Positions 55,789 to 64,000 of a stretch of 64,000 nt of DNA are shown piece after piece. The translations under genes and the position numbers were made by a program. This DNA comes from Setomelanomma holmii (taxonomy: Eukaryota > Ascomycota > Dothideomycetes > Pleosporales > Phaeosphaeriaceae). The DNA lies in assembly GCA_010015745.1 (NCBI GenBank), contig ML978269.1:36457-100456 (forward strand). The letters run 5' to 3'. Below the pieces are notes generated by a model, which did not search any database, was not told the DNA's origin, and was given only the letters and a program-made list of their open reading frames with translations. How positions within the stretch are numbered: the stretch's first letter is position 1; each line of letters starts with the position of its first letter.

Positions 55789-57826
55789 TCACTTCTTTTT
55801 CTTTGTTTTGTCAACGACTTCTATCCAGTTCCTGTGGACGCCACGCTTTTCGAGTGCCTTGGTGATGGCATCTTTCTGTGGACCTTGCACCATTACTTCC
55901 ATCACCGGATTCTTCGGACTGGATCCTTGAAGCTTGTCGATGCTTGTACTGCCTGCACATGTCTTCCTCAGCTCATCGGCAAGAGGATGCGGCGCAATGT
56001 AGTATGGCTCTAGACCATGCACCCTCGACACAGTCTTGTTGCCGCTACGGGTCTCTAGGGTAATCTGGATCTTGGGAGGCGCCCCAGCTTTTGGCTTTGT
56101 ATCTGCAGTGTCGGTATCGTTGCGAAGAATAGCATGGAAAGGCGATGAAGCGGCTATCATGCGCTCGGCAAGCGCATCTCGAGGAATACTGCCCGACGAA
56201 AGCGCCGCATTGTCCGCAGCCGAAGAGCTAAGGAGGGCGTCTGCGATCTGGGGGTTGATATTGACAAGGCGCTTGTTCTTGGGGTTAATCAAGTTCTCTG
56301 CCTCGATGTATGCAATGAGAAGCTGTTTGAGCTCTACAGGCGTGTATAAACCCCGCGGATCCGCTTTTGAGACGTGTAGGATTGAGGCCAGCTTCTCCTT
56401 TGGGCGTAACAGAGAGACGACTCTGAGCTTCTGACCACGGGAAGATTCAGCAGCCAAAGGCATGGCTGACTTGCCATTCGCACTCGTGGCCGCGGTTGAG
56501 TCTTTCTTGGGAAGTCGATAAGGCACGAATGCTTTGACTTGTGGATCCTTGAAGTCAATGTCGAGAATCACGACCTCATTCCCGTCACGGTCTTTGCATT
56601 TGACGATTCGCTGCTTGTCAAGATGCCGGATAAACTTTCTTATGTTCTTCCAACTTGACTTCTTGATATGCAACGAGGCGGTTCGCGCGGCCGTGTATGT
56701 AGGGAGGAAAGGCTGGACAAGCTGGGACATGACGTGTGACTGAGACAAGGGAAAGTCGAGGCCGTAGTTGAGTTGATCTCTGTTCTGGTCCATGTGGTGT
56801 CGCACACCATAAAGGAATGCGCTTTTGAAGGCATCGTCGATTTCTGCACACCATCAGCCAAATTGCACACATCTGCCGTTCTGAAGCGCACCTTGTGTGG
56901 TCAGCTCTTTCTCATCTACCACATCCACAAAGTCGCGGTTTGATGGCGTGTCTTCGCCCTCAACTTCTTGCGCTCGTTCCGCCTCAGATCTCTCAGCACC
57001 CGCCGAGCCAGTATCGAGCGAGACACCACCATCCTGATCGTCCAAGTCTATCGCAGCCGTACGCTTAGCGAGGCTTGCGACTTCGTCCTGCTCATCGTTC
57101 CACGCAGGCAGGATGTCTGGCGGCTCGATGCCCGGTTTGCTGCTCGAACTCCATGACCACAGCTCGTCACCAGCCCAGTGGAAGGTCGACACGGCCTGGC
57201 CTTTTATGCCCTGCACCTTGTCCAGTGCGCTCACGTCGATCTCGCATGTGCCGACTGCCATGGGGACGGTGGGCGCCTCAAGGCTCGCCACAGCGACAAC
57301 AGCGCCCTTGGTGGCCTTCTTCGGGAACGGCGGGCCTCGCTGCAGGCCAGGCGTCATGAGGTCTGCGCCGGCCTGCATCTTCTCAACAACGACGAGCGGC
57401 GTGTGGAGGAGGGGCACGACGCGGGGGTTGTGCCAGAGTGTGTACACGGTGGGATACATCATGTCGAAGGCCTTGACCCACAGGATGCGCTGCTCGCCAC
57501 CGGTGCCCTCATGGCTGCCTACGTAGACAGTACCCGACACCTGTTTGAGCTCAGGCCCAGCCGTTGTGGTGAAGCGTGCCGACAACGTATTCTCGGGCAA
57601 GAGCGACCTGCGCAGCGCAGTGAGGCCTGCTGTAGCCGCTGCTTTGTCGTTGGGGTCGACGCTGGTGTCCACGGGCACGTCAATGGCGAAGTCTGCGATA
57701 ATCTGGTCCGCTGTCCTGCGCCGGTCGCTTGACTTGAGCGGCGACAGCGGCTTGATCTGGCCCTCTTAGCATCGCGGTGGGTTTGGGTGACGACAGGGCA
57801 CGCACATTGGGCTTCTTCTTGAACAT
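55789..57826 (-). CDS. TMA64: translation initiation factor eIF2D (Tma64)
   Basis: Three exons: 57826-57806, 57762-56892 and 56843-55789; 648 residues. The first exon encodes only MFKKKPN and is joined through a 43-nt intron to GQIKPLSPLKSSDRRRTADQI. A PUA-containing N-terminus (SLLPENTLSARFTT, ILWVKAFDMMYPTVYTLW, VEKMQAGADLMTPGL) is followed by an acidic linker and a SWIB/winged-helix region (KKSSWKNIRKFIRHLDKQRIVKCKDRDGNE). The C-terminal SUI1 domain is at PPKIQITLETRSGNKTVSRVHGLE to ALEKRGVHRNWIEV. eIF2D/Tma64 binds the 40S subunit and delivers tRNA without GTP or helps recycle ribosomes. It is intact. Confidence 0.94.
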
Positions 57827-59045
57827 GCCGCACAGAGAGCGCCAGGGGTCTTCGTCGAGCGTCGTTGCTGCTGGAGCTCCAACTCTATCTTTATGTTTGG
57901 CGGGGAGTCTCTGACTTCACCTCAGTGGGGCAAATCACGCTAACTTAGCAGCACAGCGCGTCTAAGGGTCCAATGAGTCGAGCTCACTCATCTTAAGCAC
58001 GACTACCACCCTGCAGGCTGCTGGAGAACCTGATTGCACAGCATCTTGCTCTTGCCAAGTGATTCAGGTGCTCACATACCTGCGCCTCCATGGGAGTCAG
58101 GTTCCTCATCGCATTTGGCATTCGTCATGCCATTTTGACATGAAAACGGAGGGAGTATGGTACCTGAATCGTCACACCACAAAGCCGCCACATTTGAACA
58201 CGGCTGGATTGCGAGATTTTGCATGGTCGCACGAGCACTCAATCGACTGCTAGAGTATATGCAGCGAACCTATCTTCGATGCACTCCTTCTGCATCATCT
58301 GCCAGCTACCATGCGAGCACAACCCGCATAACCCCAGATTCCAGTTCTACGGCCAGTCCGCTGCCGTTTGGAACTGGGTACCGAGCCGCCTCGCGCCCCT
58401 GCAGACATGTGGTCATGCAGCGCGGGTCCGACGTTGAGCCAATCGCCGACAGCGCACATTGTCCTCGCTCACTTTCTCTGGCACATGACATTCGATGTCC
58501 TTGTCAGACTTCGTGCTTCTTTGAGCAACAACGTGGCCCTGGACGCTGCGCGTACTGTCAAACTAGACATGCACGCTCCAAACATTTTCGGTCATTCAGA
58601 CAGAATGCAGGTAGTCTAGTGCGGCGACTTGTTGTTGGCAAACACTCCTCAGCCCGGCGCGATTACGTGCAGGCAGAGGTCTGGACACGTGCGCCTCGTT
58701 CGATGGCTGATGCGCCACGCCTCGCATTCATGGTACTACGGCCTGCTTAGGCAAAGTGCCGTCGCTCGCGCCGCCTGTGAGTCGTCTCTCGTGAGCTCTC
58801 GCCCGCTGTCCATAAACTGTCATGGCAAATTGCGGAGAAATGGCGGAGCGCACGAGAACGCCCAGCTCACCCGTTCGTCTTCGTGACTCCTGCCTCCTCC
58901 AAAATACTCTGGACGCCCTTCTCTTGCTCTTCCCTACCTACCATGGTCAAATTGTTGAGCGTGGAGACAGACCTTTCTCGGGGGTGACATCACCCATCAC
59001 GTTTCCTCGGCACAGACTCTCCGGATTAAAAATTCTGTCACAACC
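57827..59045. promoter_or_regulatory. divergent intergenic region between Tma64 and a membrane-protein gene
   Basis: About 1.2 kb holding two promoters. Open frames here lack motifs. Confidence 0.4.
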
Positions 59046-60345
59046 ATGAGTCCTGTTCCAAGTTCGAGTGTCTGGACGCGTGGGAAGGTAGTTGAGAAAC
59101 CGACCGACCCAACTGAACTTGTTTTGGAAGCATGGGCACAGGGCTTGCTGGTCGGCTCGTTGGTGATCTTGTCGTTCATCACCCTGGCTAATATGAGGCG
59201 AGGCGTGCTGTTGCACAAGGTAAGCGCTGCCATCATTGTTCAAGAAAGAAGAGCGGCTGACTGTTGGCTAGCTTATTCTGCTCGAACTCATCCTCGGTCT
59301 CTGGCAAGGGTTTTGGCTGTTCTTCAAGTCTCCCGTTCATGCATGGTGGCTGTCCGTGGCAGCTATCTTTCTCAACGCCTCGTGGTCGCTGCACAACGTC
59401 ATCGCCTGGATGAAGATCAAGCCCTTTCTATCTAAATCGGCCAGTTATTTCTTCATCGGCACAGTCGTTCTTGCCCAGCCCTATTGGATACTGGAGATCT
59501 ACGCCAATTTTGCCTACTTTCACGGTGTCAATGAGCTCTTCCTAAAAACCCGGCCATGGGAAGCTTTATGCCGAGACCCCTGGTGGATCTTTACCACAAT
59601 CTTCCTGTTCTGGGTCATTAAGACACAATACGAGATGACCTTGAAGGAGATCATCCGCATCTCTCCACGCTTCGGCATCATGTTACTTGCCATGGTACTG
59701 AGCATCATTTTCATCATACTTGACATCTTGACCGTTACGGGTGCGTTGAGACTACCTGGCCCCATTGGCATCAATCCCTTCTGGAAATTCGCCTTCGTGT
59801 TCAAATGTTTGACAGACGCCGTGGTACTAGACGACTTCAAGATGGCTCTGGACCGATTGAGGGCCTTCAAGATTAGTCGGCTAGGCAGCTTCTCTGGTGA
59901 CATGAGCGACAGTCGCAGCCGCAATGACGGTCAATTGGTGGCTACTTGGGAAGAGATGGAACGCGAAGCCAATGCGCTGCACCAGGCACGCAGTCCTGAC
60001 GGAGATTATATCCACGCGAGCAACTTTCCATTCAAACCAAAAAGGGCGCACCGAGCGCACAAAGACTCGGTCATCTCGCCAGACTACTTCTGCGATTCCG
60101 ATGCAGGTCTCAAGCCTGAGGATATTGTTCCCAGCGCGTTAGAGGAAAGGCCAATGAGGATGAAGGAGTATGCACCAGTGCAAAAGAAGCACCAGCGGCA
60201 CTTCTTCAACAATCTCGATGCCCAGGAATCGGATGATATGATTGCAGAAACAGACTATGCTGAAGCCCTCAGAGAAGTCACACGCAACAGCGGATCAACG
60301 AACCGACGGCCAAGCAACTCGCCTCGATTACCGGCCGTCGGCTGA
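59046..60345 (+). CDS. seven-helix membrane protein of unknown function
   Basis: Exons 59046-59219 and 59272-60345, giving 415 residues; GTAAGC and GCTAG join GVLLHK to LILLELILG. Hydrophobic helices lie at about 31-51, 60-77, 84-103, 108-133, 150-166, 179-201 and 213-235, so seven in all. Conserved-looking features are LGLWQGFWLFF, NASWSLHNVIAW, AQPYWILEIYANFAYF and LDDFKMALDRLR. The C-terminal 150 residues are hydrophilic and probably cytosolic. The layout resembles fungal rhodopsin-like/7-TM proteins, but I cannot assign a receptor class or ligand. Confidence 0.8.
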
Positions 60346-60623
60346 TGGAAGAACTATGCTGGATTTGCATAAAAAGAATGAAAGACACAATGAATGAAGG
60401 CATTACGATGCACCAAAGGCAGTTCCATTCGAGGGACGTGCCTGTTGCACGCGGCACTACTTTGCCTACCGCTCAAGCCCGGCTACCCTCCTGAGTAGAT
60501 GAAGGTGCTATGTCTGGTACTTTGAAAGAGCATGCCATTGGTGTTGCTAGCTGGCTCAGACAGCGCCGCCGTCTTAGAGATGCAAGCGTTAAGTAGATAT
60601 ACGTGGCTGTGTAAAAGAATATA
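60346..60623. other. 3' region before the transposon nest
   Basis: Contains the 3' UTR of the membrane-protein gene. No gene recognised. Confidence 0.4.
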
Positions 60624-60880
60624 ACGTACCTCACAGGCAAGCTAATTACACGGGCGAGCTAATTACTTTGCTAAGACTCTACCAAAATCTACTGTTCTAT
60701 AACGTACTCTACGGGCGAGCTAGCTACACGGGCGAGCTAGCTACCTTGCTAAGCCCCTACTAAAATCTACTGTCACGCACAGTAGAAAACGCACTCTAAT
60801 AGCAGAAAACAGTTCTATATAACGTATTCCACCATCGAGCTGCCTAACCCATCGAGCTACCCAAAAAGTCTTGGCACGAC
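60624..60880. repeat. remnant terminal inverted repeats of Fot1-like elements
   Basis: Three related segments begin after TATA: ACGTACCTC at 60624, ACGTACTCT at 60702 and ACGTATTCC at 60822. The first two share GGGCGAGCTA repeats and the block AAAATCTACTGT with the intact element's terminus at 61192. They are ends of older elements into which newer ones inserted. Confidence 0.65.
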
Positions 60881-60889
60881 TAACCTACG

Positions 60890-61190
60890 TTACGCATCTT
60901 CATTTTCGCTGCTATCAAACAAGGAGCTAGCGTACGTTGTGCTTGTATCAGATTTAGAAGATGCCTCTGTATCCTTCCTGCACGTTCGCGCGTTGTGCCT
61001 AGTTGCGCCACAGTTCCTACAGCACCGTAGAGCTGGTTAGGCTCTTTCTTGATCACCACTACTACGAGTCTTCTTCAATCGCTAAGGCGCTACAGACGCC
61101 TTAGCAGCTACCTGCGCTGCTGCAGCCCTATACTCTATAGTACTACCTTGCTAAACCTGCTTCCTTTTACGCGATTTTCTTTTAGTCATT
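60890..61190 (-). mobile_element. Fot1/pogo transposase C-terminal relic
   Basis: A minus-strand frame ending at TAA 60892-60890 reads TKRKSRKRKQV, AAAAQVAAKASVAP and the zinc-knuckle-like CCRNCGATRHNARTCRKD, ending SSLFDSSENEDA. Such CxxCGxxxHNxRTC tails occur in Fot1/pogo-type transposases. Three in-frame stops (two TAG, one TAA) sit where Gln or similar is expected. The element at 61192 is inserted directly beside it. Confidence 0.65.
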
Positions 61191-61191
61191 A

Positions 61192-62725
61192 ACGTACTTA
61201 ACGGTCGAGTCGCCCACCTTCCCAAGCCCCCACCAAAATCTATTGTCACCTACAGTAGCAACGTGATGTTTCTATAACACAACCAGTTACTCCCTTTAAA
61301 AGAGGCTCAAGTACAGCTTGCGCTTCAGGCTATTGAGCAGGACGCAAATCTCTCTAAACAACGCACTGCTGTAATCTACAACGTTCCTTAGAAGACGCTT
61401 ACTGACTGACGCGCTAGAAAGCAGTCTCAACGCGATTGTACGCCTAACAGACAACGGCTGAGTCCACTAGAGGAGGACGTGGTTGTTTGAGATATACTCA
61501 GTCTTGACAGGCGAGGATTCCTGCCCAGGCTTAGCGCTGTAAAGGATATGGCTGATCAACTGCTTAAGGTGCGCAGCCAGCGGCTGGTGGGCATCTACTG
61601 GGCCAACGACTTCGTCAAACGTTGCACTAAGCTCAGAGTTAGTTTCAATCGCAGGTACGATTACAAGAGAGCTCTCTGCGAAGACCCTAAGGCTGTACAA
61701 GGCTGGTTCCGCCTTGTACAGAATACAAAGGCTAAGTACAGCATCCTTAATAAAGACTTGTACAACTTTGATAAGTCTAGCTTCATGATAGGCATGATAA
61801 CAGTCGAAGCTGTAGTCACAGGCTCTGAGCGTCGAAAACGGCCGAAGACAGTACAGCAGAGTAATCGAGAGTGGACTACTGTCATCTAAGGCATCAATGC
61901 GACTAGGTGGGCGACCCCACTCTTTGTCATCTTCCAGGGCAAGAACCACCTCTCTACCTCGTACGAGGAGGAGAGCCTGCCTCCAGACTGGGCTATTGCT
62001 GTCTCTGAGAACGGCTAGACAACAAATGCGCTCAGTCTTAAGTGGTTGAAGCACTTTAACGCTCATATGAAAAAACGTACTGTAGGCATAGTACGTTTAC
62101 TCTTTATTAACAGCCACAAGAGCTACAACTCGCTCAACTTTTAGCAATACTGCAAGGACAACAACATCATTACTCTCTGCATGCCTCCTCACTTATTACA
62201 CCTCCTGCAGCCTCTTGATGTAGGTTGTTTCTTGCCTTTGAAGAGGACGTACAGGCGCCAAGCTAAGAACTTAATACGCAATAGAATTAACTACATCACT
62301 AAACTTAAGTTCTTGCCCTGCTTTATTACTGCTGTTAGGGAGGCTATTACTAAAAGCAATATCTAGGGAAGCTTTTAAGGCGCTAGCTTAGTCCCACTTG
62401 ACCTAGAGGCGGTGATATCGAAGATACACGTCTGCCTTCGTACACCTACCCCACCTGCTATTGACGTCGCTGCCTGGGTGTCTAAAACACTAAGTAATTC
62501 CCTAGAATTTAGGTCGCAATCGACGCTAATTTGAGAGAGTATTTGAAGGCATGCAAAAAAGAAGCAGAAATAGTCCCTGATTAATGTAGAGTATTGTACA
62601 GTACTGTACAGGACCGTCTTCTACTGTGGTGTTGCGATTTCTACTGTGGGTGACGAATAGATTTTAGTGGGGGCTTGGCAAGGTGGGCGACTCGCCTGGA
62701 TGGGCGACTCGACCGTTAAGTACGT
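61192..62725 (+). mobile_element. Fot1/pogo-like DNA transposon, RIP-damaged, with TIRs and TA duplication
   Basis: The ends are inverted copies: ACGTACTTAACGGTCGAGTC at the left and its complement ending at 62725, flanked by TA at 61190-61191 and 62726-62727. The TIR continues into AAGCCCCCACCAAAATCTA. Inside, one plus-strand frame carries the DDE_1 transposase: YWANDFVKRC, YDYKRALCEDP, YNFDKSSFMIG, GINATRWATPLFVIFQGKNH, RLLFINSHKSYNSL, TLCMPPHLLHLLQPLDVG and LKFLPCFITA. Several TAG/TAA stops break it (after TVI, after SENG, before QYCKD). The first Asp motif FDE reads FDK, a GAG/GAA-to-AAG/AAA type change, so catalysis is lost twice over. The length is 1534 bp. Confidence 0.85.
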
Positions 62726-62955
62726 TAGTAGAACTGCGATATTTTAACAATCTAACTAGCTACTAGCTTTAACAGAGGCTTAATTGCAGCTTGCGCTCTA
62801 GGCTATCTAATAAGACGCGAATCTCTCTAAACAACGCGCTGCTAATATCTTTGAGGTCTCTTAAAAGACGCTTAGTTAATAACATACTAGAACTCTCTTT
62901 TAACGCAATTGCGCACTTAACTTAAGTAATCTTTGTCTGACTAAGGTAGAAGTAA

Positions 62956-63056
62956 TGTGACGAGTATATATGCTATCCTACGCCTAGTATGCCTATTCGG
63001 AACACTGTACCTTTTTGGTAGCTCTTGGTCAAGTGGCGTAGGGCTTGATCGTGACA
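62956..63056. mobile_element. 101-bp LTR-like insertion with 5-bp target duplication
   Basis: Begins TGTGACGAG and ends CGTGACA (TG...CA), flanked by AGTAA at 62951-62955 and 63057-63061. The flanks rejoin into sequence that aligns with the 61192 element, so the boundaries are well fixed. Size and structure fit a small solo LTR or a TRIM-like element. Confidence 0.65.
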
Positions 63057-63399
63057 AGTAATTGTTTAGTATATACTTAACCTCAACGAACGAGAATTTC
63101 TACTCTAGCTTACTACTATAAAGAATATAGCTAATCTATTGCGCAAGAAGCGTAGCTAATAGTTAGTAGGCGCTAACTAAGCTAGAACCTTTGTTAAAGG
63201 TTACCCTAAGCTTAAAGTTAAGTTTAGTTGCAAGTATAACTACAAGAGAGCTCTCTACGAGAATTCTAATATTATAGGAGACTAGTTCTAACCTGTAGAG
63301 AATATAAAGGCTAAGCACAGTCTTCTTAACGACGATACCTACAACTTTAACGAGATAGGCTTTATAATAGGCATAATATTAACTAGAGTAGTAGTTATA

Positions 63400-63495
63400 G
63401 GCTCTAAGCGTTAAGAATAGCTAAAGATAGTCTAGCAGTGTTGGATAGGCTCTAAGCGTTAAGAATAGCTAAAGATAGTCTAGCAGTGTTGGATA
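63400..63495. repeat. 48-bp tandem duplication across an LTR insertion junction
   Basis: Two perfect 48-bp units, 63400-63447 and 63448-63495, each starting GGCTCTAAGC and ending TGTTGGATA. Each unit is host transposon sequence plus the first nine bases of the adjoining solo LTR. Confidence 0.9.
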
Positions 63496-63679
63496 GGCTC
63501 TATAGCACTAGTGCTGAAAGGAAACAAAAAGTGTACCCTAATAATTGTTTATTGTGGGTTGTTCTTCTTGTCTATTGTCGCTTGCGTTGAGATTGTGATA
63601 CCTCTCTGAAACAGCGCTAGGCCCAATTGGCTGTCTGCAGCTGAACCCAATCCCTCGCTATGCTGTGACGATTCCCACA
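63487..63679. mobile_element. 193-bp solo LTR with 5-bp target duplication
   Basis: Runs from TGTTGGATAGGC to GATTCCCACA, flanked by AGCAG at 63482-63486 and 63680-63684. Removing it rejoins the interrupted Fot1-like copy (CTAGCAG to AGTAATTAAGAG). No internal region or coding sequence is present. Confidence 0.7.
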
Positions 63680-63898
63680 AGCAGAGTAATTAAGAGTAGA
63701 CTACAGTAATCTAAGACATTAACGTGACTAGGTAAGCAATTCTACTCTTTATTATATTCTAGAGTAAGAATTATCTCTCTACCTAGTACTAGAAGAATCT
63801 ACCTTACGATTAGGTTATTAAAGTCTCTAAGAACAGCTAGACAATAAATAAGCTTAGTCTGTAGTAGCTAAAGCACTTTAACGCTTATACAAAAAAAG

Positions 63899-64000
63899 TG
63901 TTGAAAATATGTGGGTTCAGTCCAGGTTGGTGGAAGGAAGGGCCGTGGTACCTACTGTGTGAGGTAGGCACGGCTGACTGTAACGTCCTTACGCGAAGTC
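63899..64000. mobile_element. start of a third LTR-like element (runs off the window)
   Basis: The Fot1-like copy stops abruptly at the A-run before 63899, where TGTTGAAAATATGTGG begins. A TGTTGRAA start is common for fungal LTRs. The other end is outside the window, so this is provisional. Confidence 0.4.

Larger units (their letters stand above)
62728..63898 (+). mobile_element. second Fot1/pogo-like copy, heavily mutated and interrupted
   Basis: Aligns by eye to the element at 61192 in the same orientation: NYKRALYEN-type coding and the TIR-adjacent GCTTTAACAGAGGC stretch are recognisable, but most codons with CA or TG have become TA. Three insertions interrupt it or end it: at 62956-63056, 63487-63679 and from 63899. 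It is AT-rich compared with its neighbours. Only the left two-thirds of the transposase is present. Confidence 0.7.

Noticed and set aside
57827..59045. ORFs upstream of the seven-helix gene
   Set aside because: Overlapping open frames in all phases without motifs; expected from base composition.
62956..63056. tRNA gene or tRNA-derived SINE (GGTAGCTCTTGGTCAAGTGG resembles an A box)
   Set aside because: No B box or cloverleaf can be drawn, and TG...CA ends with a 5-bp duplication fit an LTR better.
1..64000. CRISPR arrays, rRNA genes or bacterial-type operons
   Set aside because: None seen; gene structure with spliceosomal introns is fungal.

Overview
The window is nuclear DNA from a filamentous ascomycete (Pezizomycotina, probably Dothideomycetes). 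The genes are closely spaced, single-exon or split by short introns of 43-80 nt with GTANGT-like donors. The families are typical of moulds: F-box/ankyrin protein, fungal rhodopsin-domain protein, GFA-type enzyme, fungal PARP and secreted CAP protein. Transposon copies carry C-to-T type stop codons as expected from repeat-induced point mutation (RIP). Species cannot be fixed from sequence alone.

Layout. (1) 1-7 kb: the 3' end of an Rrp36 gene, a BTB-domain gene, a possible 54-residue ORF and a disordered conserved protein. (2) 8.7-15.2 kb: a stretch of damaged genes. These are an unresolved multi-exon remnant, an F-box/ankyrin gene with a frameshift, a 3-hydroxyacyl-CoA dehydrogenase gene whose best splice donor reads GA, a rhodopsin-domain membrane gene with an in-frame TAG, and a convergent remnant with an in-frame TGA. 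(3) 15.3-22.5 kb: intact genes for a thioredoxin-fold DUF255 protein, a secreted CAP protein and a GFA-family protein. (4) 23.9-25.4 kb: an HSL-type esterase with two compensating frameshifts. (5) 26.3-43.2 kb: a Puf3-class RNA-binding protein, a small single-pass membrane protein with LPxY motifs, the GPI ethanolamine-phosphate transferase Gpi13, an orphan gene, a secreted protein and a thioesterase-like protein. (6) 43.4-46.4 kb: a RIP-damaged Tc1/mariner transposase and, on the other strand, a long RIP-damaged ORF of unknown family with a PKKRKV nuclear-localisation-type motif. (7) 47-60.4 kb: an uncharacterised helical protein, a 1434-residue PARP-domain protein, an extended SDR, eIF2D/Tma64 and a multi-pass membrane protein. 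(8) 60.6-64 kb: nested Fot1/pogo-like elements, two short solo LTRs with 5-bp target duplications and the start of a third LTR-like sequence.

Most genes are unrelated housekeeping or orphan functions. I see no biosynthetic cluster, defence island or operon-like system. Several touch translation and RNA (Rrp36, Puf3-class protein, Tma64). The most informative feature is the contrast between intact genes and two kinds of decay: RIP in repeats, and scattered single lesions in the otherwise single-copy-looking genes of 8.7-15 kb.

Exon boundaries were read by eye from splice consensus and frame continuity. Protein families were assigned by recognising motifs, with no database search.
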